DNA of 64,000 nucleotides from Astragalus membranaceus (lineage: Eukaryota; Streptophyta; Magnoliopsida; Fabales; Fabaceae). The notes under the pieces were generated by a model. The model saw only the letters and a list, made by a program, of their open reading frames with translations, did no database searches and was not told where the DNA came from. Numbering within the stretch: position 1 is the first letter of the stretch; each line of letters opens with the position of its first letter. The DNA lies in NCBI GenBank assembly GCA_039519185.1, contig CM076850.1, forward strand, positions 159,694,462 to 159,758,461. Reading direction: 5' to 3'. Below are positions 22,930 to 33,849 of the stretch, one piece after another. The position numbers were made by a program, and so were the translations under genes.

Positions 22930-23122
22930 TGAACACGCACGGGTCGTGCGCCCCAGTGGCATGGACCGTGCGTCTTGTTCGCAAGTGACTTGAAAGATTT
23001 TAAAAACCACGCACGGGTCGTGAGCCCCTAGGGCACGGACCGTGCGCTCTGTTCTGTTTCTACTTGTTAAAGTTTTCAAAACACGCACGGGTCGTGCGCC
23101 TATCAAGCACGGACCGTGCGAA
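22930..23122. repeat. Three ~65-80 bp units with CGCACGGGTCGTGCG palindromes
   Basis: Each unit holds the near-palindrome CACGCACGGGTCGTG and, 20-30 bp on, GCACGGACCGTGC or a one-base variant. Units begin near 22933, 23009 and 23084. GC content is far above the surroundings. Confidence 0.7.
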
Positions 23123-23199
23123 AACTTCTGTTACAATAAAATACCCGCAGTTTTGGTTCTAAAATTGCACAACTTTATACATATGACAGAGAGTCAACA

Positions 23200-23482
23200 C
23201 TGAACCATCAACTCCGAAGGCAAGGTCAAAGGGTAACCTCAACAAAGGAAAGAAAGTGCAATCGTCTGATTTCTCAAAGTTCAGCAAGTGTTCCAAATGT
23301 GGAAGTTCCACCATGGTGAATGTCGTATGGACTCCTATCATTGTTTTTATTGTAAGGAGAGGGTCATAGAACTAATGAGTGCCCAGCAAGGAAGAGGATA
23401 AGAGAGGAGCAAGCTGCTCCCACACCCGGGAGAGTCTGCACTGCAAATGCTCAGAAAGTCAAGGCTACAGACAATCCACCGA
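23200..23482 (+). pseudogene. Ty3 gag zinc-knuckle remnant
   Basis: Read with one frame change, the plus strand gives a cysteine/histidine cluster (CSKCGK, HHGEC, then CFYCKERGHRTNECP) matching retroviral-type CCHC zinc knuckles, followed by a basic stretch ARKRIREEQ. The single-frame reading is broken by a frameshift and a stop (TAG near 23367). It stops exactly where the next LTR starts (23483), so a later retrotransposon probably cut it. Confidence 0.65.
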
Positions 23483-24472
23483 TGATGAGAACCTACCATG
23501 GGCTTGCTGTCCAATTTTAATTACCCTAATTTTATTTTAAGTTGTGATAAAAGTGCATGTGACCAACTGATATATTTGGGATCAAGGCACTAAGTTATTT
23601 CATTTCAAGTTATTTTTTTAGTGTGTTTAATCCACTTCAAGTGGTGTGTGTGGCGCATATTATTGTGAGTTGATGGAGTCAACAAACTTGCTAATCAAGC
23701 AAACTTGGTGATCAAGGAAGGCAAACTTGCTAATCAAGCAAACTTTCTAATCAAGAAAGGCAATCAGAGGAAGAAGGAATTACAAGATCCAAGTCATTTA
23801 TGGCACATCAAAGACAATTAGAACAAAAAGGAAATGCAAGATCCTAATCATTAATGGCGAATTCAATGCCAAATCAACTAGGATATTTTCTTGCAATTGT
23901 TTTGACTAGTATTCTTGTAATTTTTGGATACCCTTTATTTCTTTTCCTTTGTATTCAGCAACAACCTCCCTTATTATAAATAGGGAGTTTAAGTGTCAAT
24001 GAAATTCCAACAAAGACTTTATCAAAGATTTTGAGTTCATACTCTTTGGTTCTGGATTGGACCAGTTTATTCGATCTTATCAAGAATTCTTTTTCTTGTG
24101 GTGATCCTCACATTCATAGGCTTATCCTTGTCTTGGATTAGACCAAGGTGGCGCGCCTAACCTTCACACCCATCTTCTTCACGTATTAAACAAGAGTTTA
24201 TTTCTTTTGTTTAGCATAAATCTGTTCCAAAATTATCCATCACATAACCCACGAAATTCATATAATTTCTTTCCCATATTCCATCCATCTTAAACCCAAA
24301 AATACAAAAATATAAGTCACAACCAGAATCTATACTGAAAGTCAAAGAAATGACCAATTTCCACAACAAGGAGGCCATCATTTGGTAATCAGAGCAAGGT
24401 TCGAATTGGACCTTTGTTTAAGAAATTCTAGGTTTTGTTTACCATTTTTATTGCATGACTTCTTAGGAAAAA

Positions 24473-25171
24473 ATGAGTGGTGAAGATATTCCTAGTGGCG
24501 AACTTCTCATGGTGAGGAGGTTGTTAGGAAATTTCGTGAAGGAGGAGGATACAACTCAAAGAGAGAATATCATTCAAACAAGATGCGTAGTGCAAGAAAA
24601 GGTATGTTCTCTAATTATTGATGGAGGAAGTTTTACTAATGTTGCTAGCACACGTTTAGTTTCTAAACTTCATTTGGTAACTACACCTCACCCTAAGCCT
24701 TACAAACTTCAGTGGCTTAATGATAGTGTTGAAACGATTGTGAATGAACAAGTTGAGGTGTGTTTTTCAATTGGTAGGTATGAGGATGTAGTGATGTGTG
24801 ATGTGGTGCCTATGGAGGCTAGTCATGTATTGTTAGGGAGGCCTTGGCAATTTGATAAGAAGGCTAGTCATGAAGGGCATACCAACAAATACTCTTTTGT
24901 GCATCATGGTAAAAAGATCATACTTGTTCCTCTGAGTCCAAGGGAGGCGAGAGATGATCAAATAGAATTGAGAGAAAAGTGTGAAAAAGAAAAAAAAGAA
25001 AACGAAATAGAAAAAGAAAAAGAAATAGAGTGTGGAAAAAAAGAGGAAATGAGAGAAAAAGAAATAGAGGATAAAAATGTTATTATTGATTATTGTTATA
25101 ATCCTAACCTTTTTCCCAGTTTTGATGATTTTATTATCAAGAAGGTTGTGGATGACATTCCAAAAGAAGAA
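24473..25171 (+). pseudogene. Ty3 retrotransposon aspartic protease region
   Basis: The ORF includes QTRCVVQEKVCSLIIDGGS, where DGGS takes the place of the DTG/DSG active site of pepsin-like retroviral proteases, followed by TNVASTRLVSKL and VLLGRPWQFD. These segments are typical of plant Ty3 gag-pol between gag and RT. A highly charged EKEKE-rich linker (about codons 165-205) follows. The frame runs into the CACTA insertion at 25172, so the last 8 codons of the open frame (to 25195) belong to the transposon. The normal start is unclear, as gag would be upstream in an intact element. Confidence 0.8.
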
Positions 25172-25476
25172 CACTACAAAAAAACAGCGTATTAGCGACG
25201 GATTTTTCCCTCGCTAATGCCTGTTTTTCCCTCGCTAATGACTGTTAGCGACGGACCAATTCTGTCGCTAAAAAGCTGGTCGCTAATGGTTAGCGAGGGA
25301 ATAAAATTCGTCGCTAAAATTAGCGACGGAAAATCCGTCGCTAAAATCCGTCGCTAAAAACACTGTGCCACTGACCGTTGCAGTTGATTTGACACTGACA
25401 CTGACCAAAGTTAGCGACGGATTTCCGTCGCTAAAATCCGTCGCTAACCTCATTTTTTTTTAAAAAAGCTATTCTC

Positions 25477-25483
<7 letters not shown>

Positions 25484-25550
<67 letters not shown>
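25484..25550 (+). repeat. (GA)n microsatellite
   Basis: An almost uninterrupted GA tract of about 65 bp inside the CACTA element. Confidence 0.9.
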
Positions 25551-25552
<2 letters not shown>

Positions 25553-25589
25553 GGGGTTGGGGAGATAAGGGAAGAAAAAAATGGTGTGG

Positions 25590-26080
25590 TGGTGGTGTGG
25601 TGTTGAAGGGAGAAGATAATGGTGGTGGTGGTGGTGGTAAGAAAAAATGAAAGAGGAAGAGGAAAATGGAGAAGGAAAAGAAATGAAAGAGGATGGTGTG
25701 GTGGTGATGGTGGTGGTGTGGTGTTGAAGGGAGAAGATGATGACGGTGGTGGTAAGAAGAAATGAAAGAGGAAGAGGAAAATGGAGAAGGAAAAGAAATG
25801 AAAGAGGAAGAGGAAGAAATGAAAGAGGTGGTGTGGTGGTGGTGGTGTGGTGTGGTGTTGAAGGGAAAAGATGATGATGGTGGTGGTAAGAAGAAATGAA
25901 AGAGGAAGAGGAAAATGGAGAAGGAAAAGAAATGAAAGAGGAAGAGAAAGAAATGAAAGAGGATGGTGTGGTGGTGGTGGTGTGGTGTTGAAGGAAGAAG
26001 ATGATGGTGGTGGTGGTAAGAAGAAATGAAAGAGGAAGAGGAAAAAAACGGAGAAGAGGAAGAAATGAAAGAGGAAAGAA
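25590..26080 (+). repeat. ~120-150 bp minisatellite in the CACTA centre
   Basis: About four copies of a unit containing GTGGTGTTGAAGGGAGAAG and AAGAAATGAAAGAGGAAGAG with length variation. Purine-rich on the plus strand. Confidence 0.75.
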
Positions 26081-26362
26081 AGAATTCGGGTTTATAAAAA
26101 AAAATTAACAGTTAGCGACGGATTTCCCACGCTAACTCTGGTCACGTGTCAAATCAACTGCAACGGTCAGTGGCACAATTTTCCAAAGATTAGCGACGGA
26201 TTTAGCGACGGATTTCCGTCGCTAATTCAAATTTTTTTTTCAATTTTCGCGCCATGTTAAATCCGTCGCTAATTTAGCCAATTTCCGTCGCTAAATACCT
26301 TGTTTTCAATCCGTCGCTAATTTTGTGCATTTCCGTCGCTAATTCATGTTTTTTTTGTAGTG

Positions 26363-26798
26363 GAAGCTTGCAAGAAGACAAATGCAGAAGTGCTTCCAAA
26401 GGAACAATATACAATGCTTCCATTGAATTGAAAGAGAATAACATTGGGAAGTCATGGCATACAACTATACTAGTACCTTCTTCTAAGTTGGTTTGTGTGG
26501 TGAAGTGTTGGGATTCTTTTAATATTATTCAATTGCCTAACATTTCTTCTTTATGTCATGAAGAGAACAAAGTGAATGAAGGAGACTATTTTTCAGGGGT
26601 GGAAAAAAAATTGTGAGTTTGGGAAACCTAATTATGACCAAGAAACGGAAGAGAAAGTAAGTCACTCAAATTCTACCAATGGACTTGGAAATTTCCCTAT
26701 TGTGAAAGTTACATGTGATGGGTTCGTTAGACTTACTTTTGACCCTGGAGGACTGCAGTAAGGAATTCGAGGTCGAATTCTCTCAAAGAATGAGAGAA
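26363..26798 (+). pseudogene. 3' coding tail of the damaged Ty3 element
   Basis: This is the continuation of the retroelement on the far side of the CACTA insertion. It is broken by stops and frame changes. The end (VTCDGFVRLTFDPGG and the following region to 26798) resembles the terminal part of plant Ty3 polyproteins just before the 3' LTR. Confidence 0.55.
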
Positions 26799-27317
26799 TG
26801 ATGAGAACCTACCATGGGCTTGCTGTCCAATTTTAATTACCCTAATTTTATTTTAAGTTGTGATAAAAGTGCATGTGACCAACTGATATATTTGGGATCA
26901 AGCCACTAAGTTATTTCATTTCAAGTTATTTTTTTAGTGCGTTTAATTCACTTCAAGTGGTGTGTGTGGCGCATATTATTGTGAGTTGATGGAGTCAACA
27001 AACTTGCTAATCAAGCAAACCTGGTGATCAAGGAAGGCAAACTTGCTAATCAAGAAAGGCAATCAGAGGAAAAGTAATTACAAGATCCAAGTCATTTATG
27101 GCACATCAAAGACAATTAGAACAAAAAGGAAATGCAAGATCCTAATCATTAATGGCGAATTCAATGCCAAATCAACTAGGATATTTTCTTGCAATTGTTT
27201 TGGTGAATTCAATGCCTAATCATTAGGGACGGTTACAAAACTAAATAAGAATTTGTTTCCACGTTCTTCTTCTCTTTTTCTTTCACGTTCTTCTTATTCT
27301 CTTTTCCACGTTCTTCA

Positions 27318-27485
27318 TCATCATCTTCTTCTTCTTCTTCTTCTTCTTCTTCTTCTTCTTCTTCTTCTTCTTCTTCTTCTTCTTCTTCTTCTTCTTCTTC
27401 TTCTTCTTCTTCTTCTTCTTCTTCTTCTTCTTCTTCTTCTTCTTCTTCTTCTTCTTCTTCTTCTTCTTCTTCTTCTTCTTCTTCT

Positions 27486-27518
<33 letters not shown>

Positions 27519-27560
27519 CTTCTTCCTTCTTCTTCTCCTGCTTCTTCTCCTTCTTCTTCT
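27318..27560 (+). repeat. (TTC)n microsatellite
   Basis: About 200 bp of near-perfect TTC repeat with minor interruptions at the right end. The poly-Leu, poly-Glu and poly-Arg ORFs it opens on both strands are artefacts of the repeat. Confidence 0.95.
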
Positions 27561-27587
27561 TCTAGTGGCATTTAACCACAATTATGC

Positions 27588-27866
27588 ATATTTTTGGTTA
27601 GTGGCATCTAACCACAATTATGCATATATGTAGTTAGTGGCCACTAACCATTGCTATGCATTGTGGTTAGTGACATCTAACCACAGTTATGCATTCTGTG
27701 GATAGTGGCCACTAACCACTGCTATGCACATTTGTGGTTAGTGACATCTAACCATTGACATATAACCACAGATATGCATATCCGTGGTTAGTGGCCACTA
27801 ACCACTGCTATGCACATTTGTGGTTAGTGACCACTAACCATTGCTATGCACATTTGTGGTTAATGA
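27588..27866 (+). repeat. ~35 bp palindromic minisatellite, about 8 units
   Basis: Units read TGGTTAGTGGC-A/C-(T/A)CTAACCA, then TTATGCATA or GCTATGCACATT. Two versions (GGCATCTAACC and GGCCACTAACC) alternate in the first half. The second contains the perfect 18 bp palindrome GGTTAGTGGCCACTAACC. Confidence 0.85.
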
Positions 27867-27879
27867 ACGAAGTTTTTCT

Positions 27880-28532
27880 TTTGTGTGATAAAAAACGGCT
27901 CCATGATCTAGGGAACGGTTCCACAATTTTTGGGTTTAATTAAGATTTTCCCTTATTTTGGTTTGGATTTTTTTTAATTGTTATGGAAATTACCTCTATA
28001 GCCCTTTAGTAAGAATTACTAAACAAATGTTTAGTACTATAAGTCATACTCGTTGGTAAAAATTTAGACCATTAAAAAATGATAGGATTGGTTTTGTCAA
28101 AAAAAAAGTAGGATTGGTGATGTTTTTTTTTTTTGGTAAATTGGATTGGTGATGTTTTTATACCATCTATGAATGAGAAATTCAACTAGAGATTTGATTT
28201 TGTTCGATATAGAGATGTAGTGGATTTTTTTTGAGGTTTCAGACGGATCCCGACAATGTATGGATGAGCCCTTATAAATTAAGTTTAGATTTTCACAAAT
28301 ACTTGTGGGACAAGTTATGAGAGAGCGATACAAACAAAAAGATAATATTTATCGTATTTATTATTTTATTACATGTGTCACTCTCTCTCATAACTTGCCC
28401 TATTTGAAAAACACACACATAGCTCAATACGTTTCTCGTACACTTGTTACAAGCCGAAATAATGCTCTTGTTTTTAACTTTTCTAGTATCCAACAGCATC
28501 ATTAGTTCTACTAATTGAGTGCGTGACCATAA
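27880..28532. other. Sequence 3' of the intact P450, no gene
   Basis: AT-rich. TGGATTGGTGATG occurs twice near 28110-28155, and GAGAGAG/CTCTCTC arms near 28318-28392 could form a hairpin. The P450 3' UTR lies at its right end. No other coding signal is seen. Confidence 0.45.
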
Positions 28533-29229
28533 TTACTTGAAAAGGTTGTTGATGTCTGGACGTGATTTACACATAGCCTTTAACGGGACTAACATTGTTA
28601 GGGTGAATCCATCTCGCTCTGCCATATCAATCTTATCATCAGAAGAACGTTTCCAATCAAAACATTGAATCAATAATGCTAAAGTCATGCTAATTGCCCG
28701 AATAGCCAAGGCTTCTCCAGGGCATGCCCTTCTTCCCATCCCAAATGCAATTAACTTATCAATCTCTCCTTCTTTTTCAAATCTCTCAGGCTTGAAAGTT
28801 GTTGCTTCGCTCCACAATTCAGGGTCTCTTTGAATGGCCCAAGCATTAACCATTACTATAGTGTCTCGTGGAACTTTATACCCTCCAATGATGCACTCAT
28901 CTGAAGTCGAGTGTGGTAACAACAATGGAGCAGGAGGGTACAACCGAAGTGTCTCATTGATGACATTTTTTAGGTAAGTGAGTTTTGGAAGGTCGGATTC
29001 TTCTACTAAGCGATCTGGACCTACATGTGTGTCCAACTCATCCCTTACCTTCTTCAACACCTCTGGATTGTTCAGCAAACTAGATAATGACCAATCTAGA
29101 GTTACAGCAGATGAGTCTGTTCCAGCAAGGAGCATGGCCTGTAATTTCAACTCGACTCGGTTAATAATTTAACTAAAAATCATAAGCATTATGCATCATA
29201 GTATGTATGTATATATGTATGAATGTTAG

Positions 29230-29272
<43 letters not shown>

Positions 29273-30170
29273 GCATTACCAGAGCAAGGCCTTTGATGAT
29301 TTGATCAGTGTAGTACTCAGGTTGTGATTCTTGCAGACTTAAGAGATGATCTATCATGGTATTTGTACGTTCCTTCTTGTCACGTTGCTCTTGAAGGAGT
29401 CCTCTCAAGAATGCATCATTTTTTTCACTAATTTTCTTGAGCTTTGTCTCCAAGTTTTCAAAGTCAAGGAACCCGAGCAAAGGTATGAAATCAGTCTTGT
29501 TGTTTGGTCCAGTCAACTGCAAAACCTCAGCTATCATATCCCTGAACCGACTTGCTTCTTGAAGCTCCAACACGTCAAGATCTTCTCCATAGTATCTCTT
29601 CCCTGAGATCATCCTCATAATGTTGTTGAAGGTCATGTCATAGAATCTAGAACTAAGTTCCACTTCAACAAAGTCAGTGGACGAGTCCTCAGCCAACTTT
29701 GTAATAAGTCTTTGAGTCTCGTCCTTTCGGATTCCAGAGAAGCTGTTGATGCGTTGGTTTGAAAGTACATCAAGAGCAGTGATACGGCGAAGATTGCGCC
29801 AAAGTTCACCATAGGATACAGATCCTAAGGTGGTGTAGTTGTAGAAGATGTATTTTCCTGAAAGAAAGCGTGGTCTATTTGCTAACACAACATCATTTTT
29901 TGTGAAGCATTGTTGGAATTCAGATGGGGAGGAAACAACTACAACAAGACGTGATCCAAACCAAAGGGAAAAGACATGACCATACTTTTCAGACAACCTA
30001 TTGAATGTGCGGTGGAGGGGGCGTTTTAGGTGGTGGAGATTCCCAATTATGGGAAGTGTAGGTGGACCTGGTGGGAGGTTTTTGATTTTTCTTGATTGGA
30101 AGATAAGTTTGAAGATGAAAAACAAAGCAAGACAGAAGAAAGAGTATGATAAGAAGGAAAGGATCCCCAT
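28533..30170 (-). CDS. CYP81E: Cytochrome P450 CYP81E-like, complete gene (2 exons, 498 aa)
   Basis: Exon 1 is 30170-29280 (297 codons) and exon 2 is 29138-28533, joined in phase 0 across a 141 bp GT-AG intron. The length of 498 aa is normal for the family. The protein starts MGILSFLSYSFFCLALFF, a signal anchor holding it in the ER membrane. The proline hinge LPPGPPTLP, C-helix WRNLRR, I-helix AGTDSS, ExxR (ETLR), FKPERF and haem loop FGMGRRACPG follow. All key residues are intact, with no stop or frameshift. Known CYP81E enzymes are isoflavone 2'- or 3'-hydroxylases acting in phytoalexin synthesis with NADPH-P450 reductase. The exact substrate is inference. A TATA-like box is 73 bp upstream. 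Confidence 0.95.
29232..29268. repeat. (AT)n microsatellite in the P450 intron
   Basis: About 18 AT units fill a quarter of the 141 bp intron. A similar AT tract lies beside the P450 pseudogene at 60041-60093. Confidence 0.9.
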
Positions 30171-30242
30171 CTTTGATGATGATGATGCTTACTTAGTTGA
30201 TTATTGCTGAGAATATGTGAGTTATCCCAAAACAACGTTGCG

Positions 30243-30249
30243 TATTATA
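30243..30249 (-). promoter_or_regulatory. Candidate TATA box of the intact P450
   Basis: TATAATA on the minus strand lies 73 bp before the ATG at 30170, which would leave a 5' UTR of roughly 40-45 bp. Confidence 0.5.
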
Positions 30250-31130
30250 GAGAGCAGCATGGTAGTAGTGGGCTATCGGTGATTGGCTTCACTTGGCTCC
30301 TCCAGTTACACGGGTTAGGTGGCAGCCAGAAAAATCAGGATCGCGATTCTCGGCAGTCAGCAGCCTCGGCAGTCGGATCGGTGCCCTTCATTGGATCACC
30401 ATCATACTCAATCTCGGCCGTTGATTTATTTTATATTAAAAAAATCAAAAAAAATAGATGAAGAGAGAGATAGAGAGAGGTGACTGCCGTGAATCCATAT
30501 CCAAAAAATCGGATCGCTATTCTCGGCAGTCAGCAGACTCGGCGGCTTTTGATAGTAAAGTGGTCAGTGGCGGCTTTTGACTAGGAGGGAAGGTGATGAA
30601 ATTTCTAGCAAAATATTAATTTTTTATCCAGTTTGCATTTCCGGATTCATTGCTGCTGCTAAGTGCTCTCCTTCCATGCCCACACTTTGCTAGCTGCCAA
30701 CTCATGGCTGCTGCTAAGTGCTCTCCTTCCATGCCCACGTGCTAAGCATAGCAAAGTTGCTTTTTTGACCGTTATGTTCAGTAAGTCTCTGGAGTATATA
30801 TAAATAATGACGAGAGAAAGTAAATTTAAAAGAGATAGAGAGGATGAAGAGTGAGTTGAAAGGAGAGAGGATCCAATTCTGATCTCACTCAACACAAAAA
30901 AATGTCGAAATTGTGAAAATGAGTTTATTACTCAGTTTTGAATCCTGGAAAATAAATACATATACTTACTTTTCTATAAAAAAAGGTTATTTTAACCCCT
31001 CTCAATTTAAAAATCTGTATCTAAATTCTAAATTTATTTTAGTACGATATTATTTCAGTATATCACTCAATTTATATAGATGAATGATTGTCTAGTAACT
31101 TATATTGAGAGATGTATTCCCCCTAGTCAC
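30250..31130. other. P450 upstream region with local repeats
   Basis: Two GGATCGC(G/T)ATTCTCGGCAGTC copies (about 30339 and 30509) flank an AT-rich stretch and may mark a small inserted element. A ~31 bp direct repeat containing CTGCTGCTAAGTGCTCTCC occurs near 30653 and 30710. A short GA tract is at 30463-30480. No gene is visible. Confidence 0.5.
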
Positions 31131-31140
31131 TCTTATAAGC

Positions 31141-32015
31141 TATGAAGCCCCGATACTTCAAAAATGGAGACGTACCCGTGTCGGATACGTATCCGATACC
31201 GATACGCACCCGATACTTCCCGATACGTACCCAAGGAGTATCTAATAATTTTTTAATTCTTTTTAAAAAATATTTGACTCGATACTTTTCAGATACATCT
31301 TTGATACTTCTTACCAATTAATGATACTTCTCAGATACTTTTTCGATACCTCTTACCAACTAAGCACATGATTGTCACTCATATATGATACACTTTAATA
31401 CTTCAATAACTAAAAGACAAAATTATATGTTTTTTCGTAATACAATAATTGAAGAAATAATACATTGTGATATGAGTGGGATAAATATACGTAACTATCT
31501 CTTCTTGATATGATCACAAGTATTTATTTCTACAATGTGATGAATATATATTGACTAATGATATGCTTATGTTTTATTGACCAATTACATACTAATATGA
31601 ATATCTTAGTCTATAAAAAGTCATCTATTTCTGCCAGACTATTCGTATTATACGATTTCGGGTGGTCTCAGTTGCTTGTCCACCATTACTTTTTATGACT
31701 AGTCACTCATACATAGGTGTGTCGGTTGTTCTCTTCCTTTCATCCATATATTTTCTGTGTGATTTTTTTATCTATTTGGGCAGTTTTTTTTCATATCTAT
31801 AAAATGCAATATTTCAGTTTTTCATCTTTGTTTTTTTTCTATTTGTGTTTCTATTCTATTTTATTTTTTGTTATGTTTTTATATATTTAAATTTTAATTT
31901 AATTTTTTATTAAAGTATCCCAGCCGTGTCGTATCTTGATTTTCAAAATTTTCCCGTATCCCCGTATCCGTATCGTGTCGTATCCCGTATCGTATCCGGT
32001 ATCCAGGCTTCATAG
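31141..32015. mobile_element. TIR element rich in GATACG/CGTATC (875 bp)
   Basis: The ends TATGAAGCC and GGCTTCATA are inverted and flanked by CTTATAAGC on both sides (31132-31140 and 32016-32024), an 8-9 bp target duplication. Subterminal zones are dense with GATACG, CGATAC and TATCCG in opposite orientations at the two ends. No transposase is seen. A non-autonomous hAT or Mutator-like element fits; the palindromic target duplication makes the exact border ambiguous. Confidence 0.75.
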
Positions 32016-32016
32016 C

Positions 32017-32454
32017 TTATAAGCAAAAAATAATAAAGTGCTCCAAAAATATTTCTTTAATTTCTGCTTTGTGAAAAATCCCCATAGAGTATTCCTCATT
32101 GCACCAATGTGAAAAATCCCCATAAATGTACATTAGTGTTCTTTGCTTCCAAAAACATTTCCACCTCCATTTATTTATGAGAGCAATATTAAACACCTCC
32201 AAATTTTTAACACCCAACCCTCCATCATTTTTTGGTAGGCACACTGCTGCACACATCCCGTCCCCCGCTCCCACTTTTCGCAAGAATTGTCTTTGAAGCT
32301 TTGTAAGCTCATGAATTATTTTCTTTGGAGATTTATAGAAAGAGAAAAAAAAATACAAAGGTAAAGAGGATAAAACAAAATTAATCATAGTCACCATTTC
32401 TCTATTAGATAGTTGGCGAATTTTCCATGATGTTTTTTTAGTAAAAAAAAGCAT
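32017..32454 (-). pseudogene. L1-type LINE reverse transcriptase C-terminal fragment
   Basis: The minus-strand ORF contains SWKIRQLSNREMVTMINFVL, SSLPLYFF, KSPKKIIHELTKLQRQFL and PKNDGGLGVKNLEVFNIAL. This is the order found after the RT catalytic core in plant L1 LINEs. The GGWGG/W segment around residues 80-90 is shortened and no catalytic motifs are present. Its left edge coincides with the TIR element at 32015. Confidence 0.75.
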
Positions 32455-32697
32455 TATTGGTAAAATATAAAACTATCGTCAACTAAGGTTATAGTGAAAT
32501 AAAAAAGGCATAATTATACTTTTGTTCTTTGTTCTATATGTAATAGAGCTTTGAGCAAATTTAGTCTGTGTTTTCAGCTCAATTTTGGTTCCACACATGT
32601 TCAAAACAGGCAATTTGCTGGTCTCCTTCGTATATTGGTATTCTAACTTTGTTTTATCACCCTTTCTTTTTTTATAGGCAAATGGTAGTGTTTAGTA

Positions 32698-32956
32698 CTC
32701 ACTCCGTTCCATATTATATGACTTTTTAGACAAAAAAATTTGTCCCATAATACATGTTATTTTAGAATACCAATAAAGCTTTAATTATGTTTTCCCTATG
32801 ATACCCTCAAATTTGAATTTAATTAATTTTTAATTCAATGAATGAAGGGTATATTAGAAAGAATGAAAATACTTTTTACAAATTCTAGACTAATGATTGC
32901 ATTTCTTAGTTCATGTGTCACAACCTTAAACGACATATAATATGAGACGGATGGAC
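32698..32956. mobile_element. Stowaway-type MITE (259 bp)
   Basis: The left end CTCACTCCGTTCCATATTATA and the right end TATAATATGAGACGGATGGAC are inverted, and TA flanks both sides (32696-32697, 32957-32958). This is the signature of Tc1/mariner-derived Stowaway MITEs. Confidence 0.85.
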
Positions 32957-32959
32957 TAA

Positions 32960-33450
32960 TTACTTAGGAGAGTGAAGGAATGTTAGTTTCCTGAATTCGA
33001 AACATGCACCTTCTTCTTGCAACTCTTAAATGTCCTTAGCTTGCTAACTAAGCTACCTCATTCTTTCACCTTTCATTGAGTTCATTTTTTCACTCATTTT
33101 TTTTTTCAATTCAACTTTATCAGCATGCATATAAACTTTTCTATGCTAGATATAAGCTCTACTCAACTAAAAAAAGATTAAGCTCTAACTAAAGCAACAT
33201 TGACTAGGAGAGTGTTGACACACAACCATCGGAGTTACTTAAAAAAATTATTACTATTTTAAAAATGGCAGATCAGAGTCTAGAAATCGCAAAAACGGGT
33301 CAATAAAAGTTGAAGTATCTGGTTTAAAAATTGGACTAGATACATCAACTTCTGTTGACCAGTTTTTGCTTATATTCTGTAACGGAGTAGTATTAATTCG
33401 ACAAAATCGTGAGAAAATCAACTCAAGTGAGGAGGGTAGTTGGGTCAGTA
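32960..33450. other. No gene recognised
   Basis: Plain AT-rich sequence. TTGACTAGGAGAGTGTTGAC and a few similar phrases hint at old repeats. No support for coding. Confidence 0.4.
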
Positions 33451-33453
33451 CCG

Positions 33454-33849
33454 TAAATTTTAGGCTAAATTGCTCTTTTGGCCATTTATCTTCGGGGCTG
33501 TGGTCACTTTGGCCCTTTATCTTTTTTTTTTCTCATTTTAGACCCTCATGTTTTTTTTGTGTGTCATTTTGGCCCCTGCCGTTATGTTTATGTTTTTTGT
33601 AGCAAATTTTTAAGGACGAAAATGAAATCAATTAAAAACATAAGGGCCCAAAATGAAATCAATTAAAAACATAAGGGACTAAAATGAAATCAATTAAAAA
33701 CATAAGGGACTAAAATGATAACGGCAGGGGCCAAAATGACACACACAAAAAATATGAGGGTCTAAAATGAGAAAAAAAAAAGATAAATGGCCAAAGTGAC
33801 CACAGCCCCAAAGATAAAGGGCCAAAAGAGCAATTTAGCCTAAATTTTA
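33454..33849. mobile_element. Foldback element with ~132 bp inverted arms
   Basis: The arms 33454-33585 and 33718-33849 are inverted near-copies (GGCTAAATTGCTCTTTTGGCC at the left, its complement at the right). The ~130 bp loop holds three direct repeats of AAATGAAATCAATTAAAAAC. The phrase set (TTTTGGCCATTTATC, TGGCCCCTGCC) resembles a common plant MITE family. The ORFs inside are not genes. Confidence 0.8.

Larger units (their letters stand above)
25172..26362. mobile_element. Non-autonomous CACTA element (1.19 kb)
   Basis: The termini are CACTACAAAAAAACAG and its complement ending TTTTTTTGTAGTG, flanked by the 3 bp target duplication GAA (25169-25171 and 26363-26365), all diagnostic of CACTA/CMC transposons. 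Both subterminal regions (about 25190-25450 and 26110-26345) are packed with TTAGCGACGGA/TCCGTCGCTAA in both orientations, the likely transposase-binding sites. The centre is a GA microsatellite and four GGTGGTGG plus GAAGAGGAAATG-rich repeats. There is no transposase, so it is mobilised only in trans, if at all. Confidence 0.92.
23483..27202 (+). mobile_element. Damaged Ty3 LTR retrotransposon with nested CACTA
   Basis: The left LTR (about 23483-24380) begins TGATGAGAACCTACCATGGG. The same sequence restarts at 26799 but is cut off at about 27202 and has a 27-30 bp deletion. An initiator-methionine-type primer site TGGTAATCAGAGC (one extra A) follows the left LTR at 24383. The interior keeps a protease ORF and a short 3' coding tail with the FDPGG segment, close to a decayed polypurine stretch before the right LTR. 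RT, RNase H and integrase are missing. Target duplications cannot be tested because the right LTR is truncated. Confidence 0.78.

Noticed and set aside
22930..23122. CRISPR-like repeat-spacer array
   Set aside because: Plant nuclear context, only three degenerate units, variable spacing and no associated genes.
27233..27633. Long ORFs of poly-Glu, poly-Leu and poly-Arg on both strands
   Set aside because: They are translations of the TTC microsatellite in every frame, not genes.
28305..28505. Short ORFs on both strands downstream of the P450
   Set aside because: Overlapping antisense frames with no domain, in the P450 3' flank.
30001..30210. ORF antisense to the start of the intact P450
   Set aside because: Shadow frame of the CYP81E exon 1 and its 5' UTR.
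33366..33666. Cys/Phe-rich ORFs of 60-80 codons
   Set aside because: They lie within the inverted arm of the foldback element.
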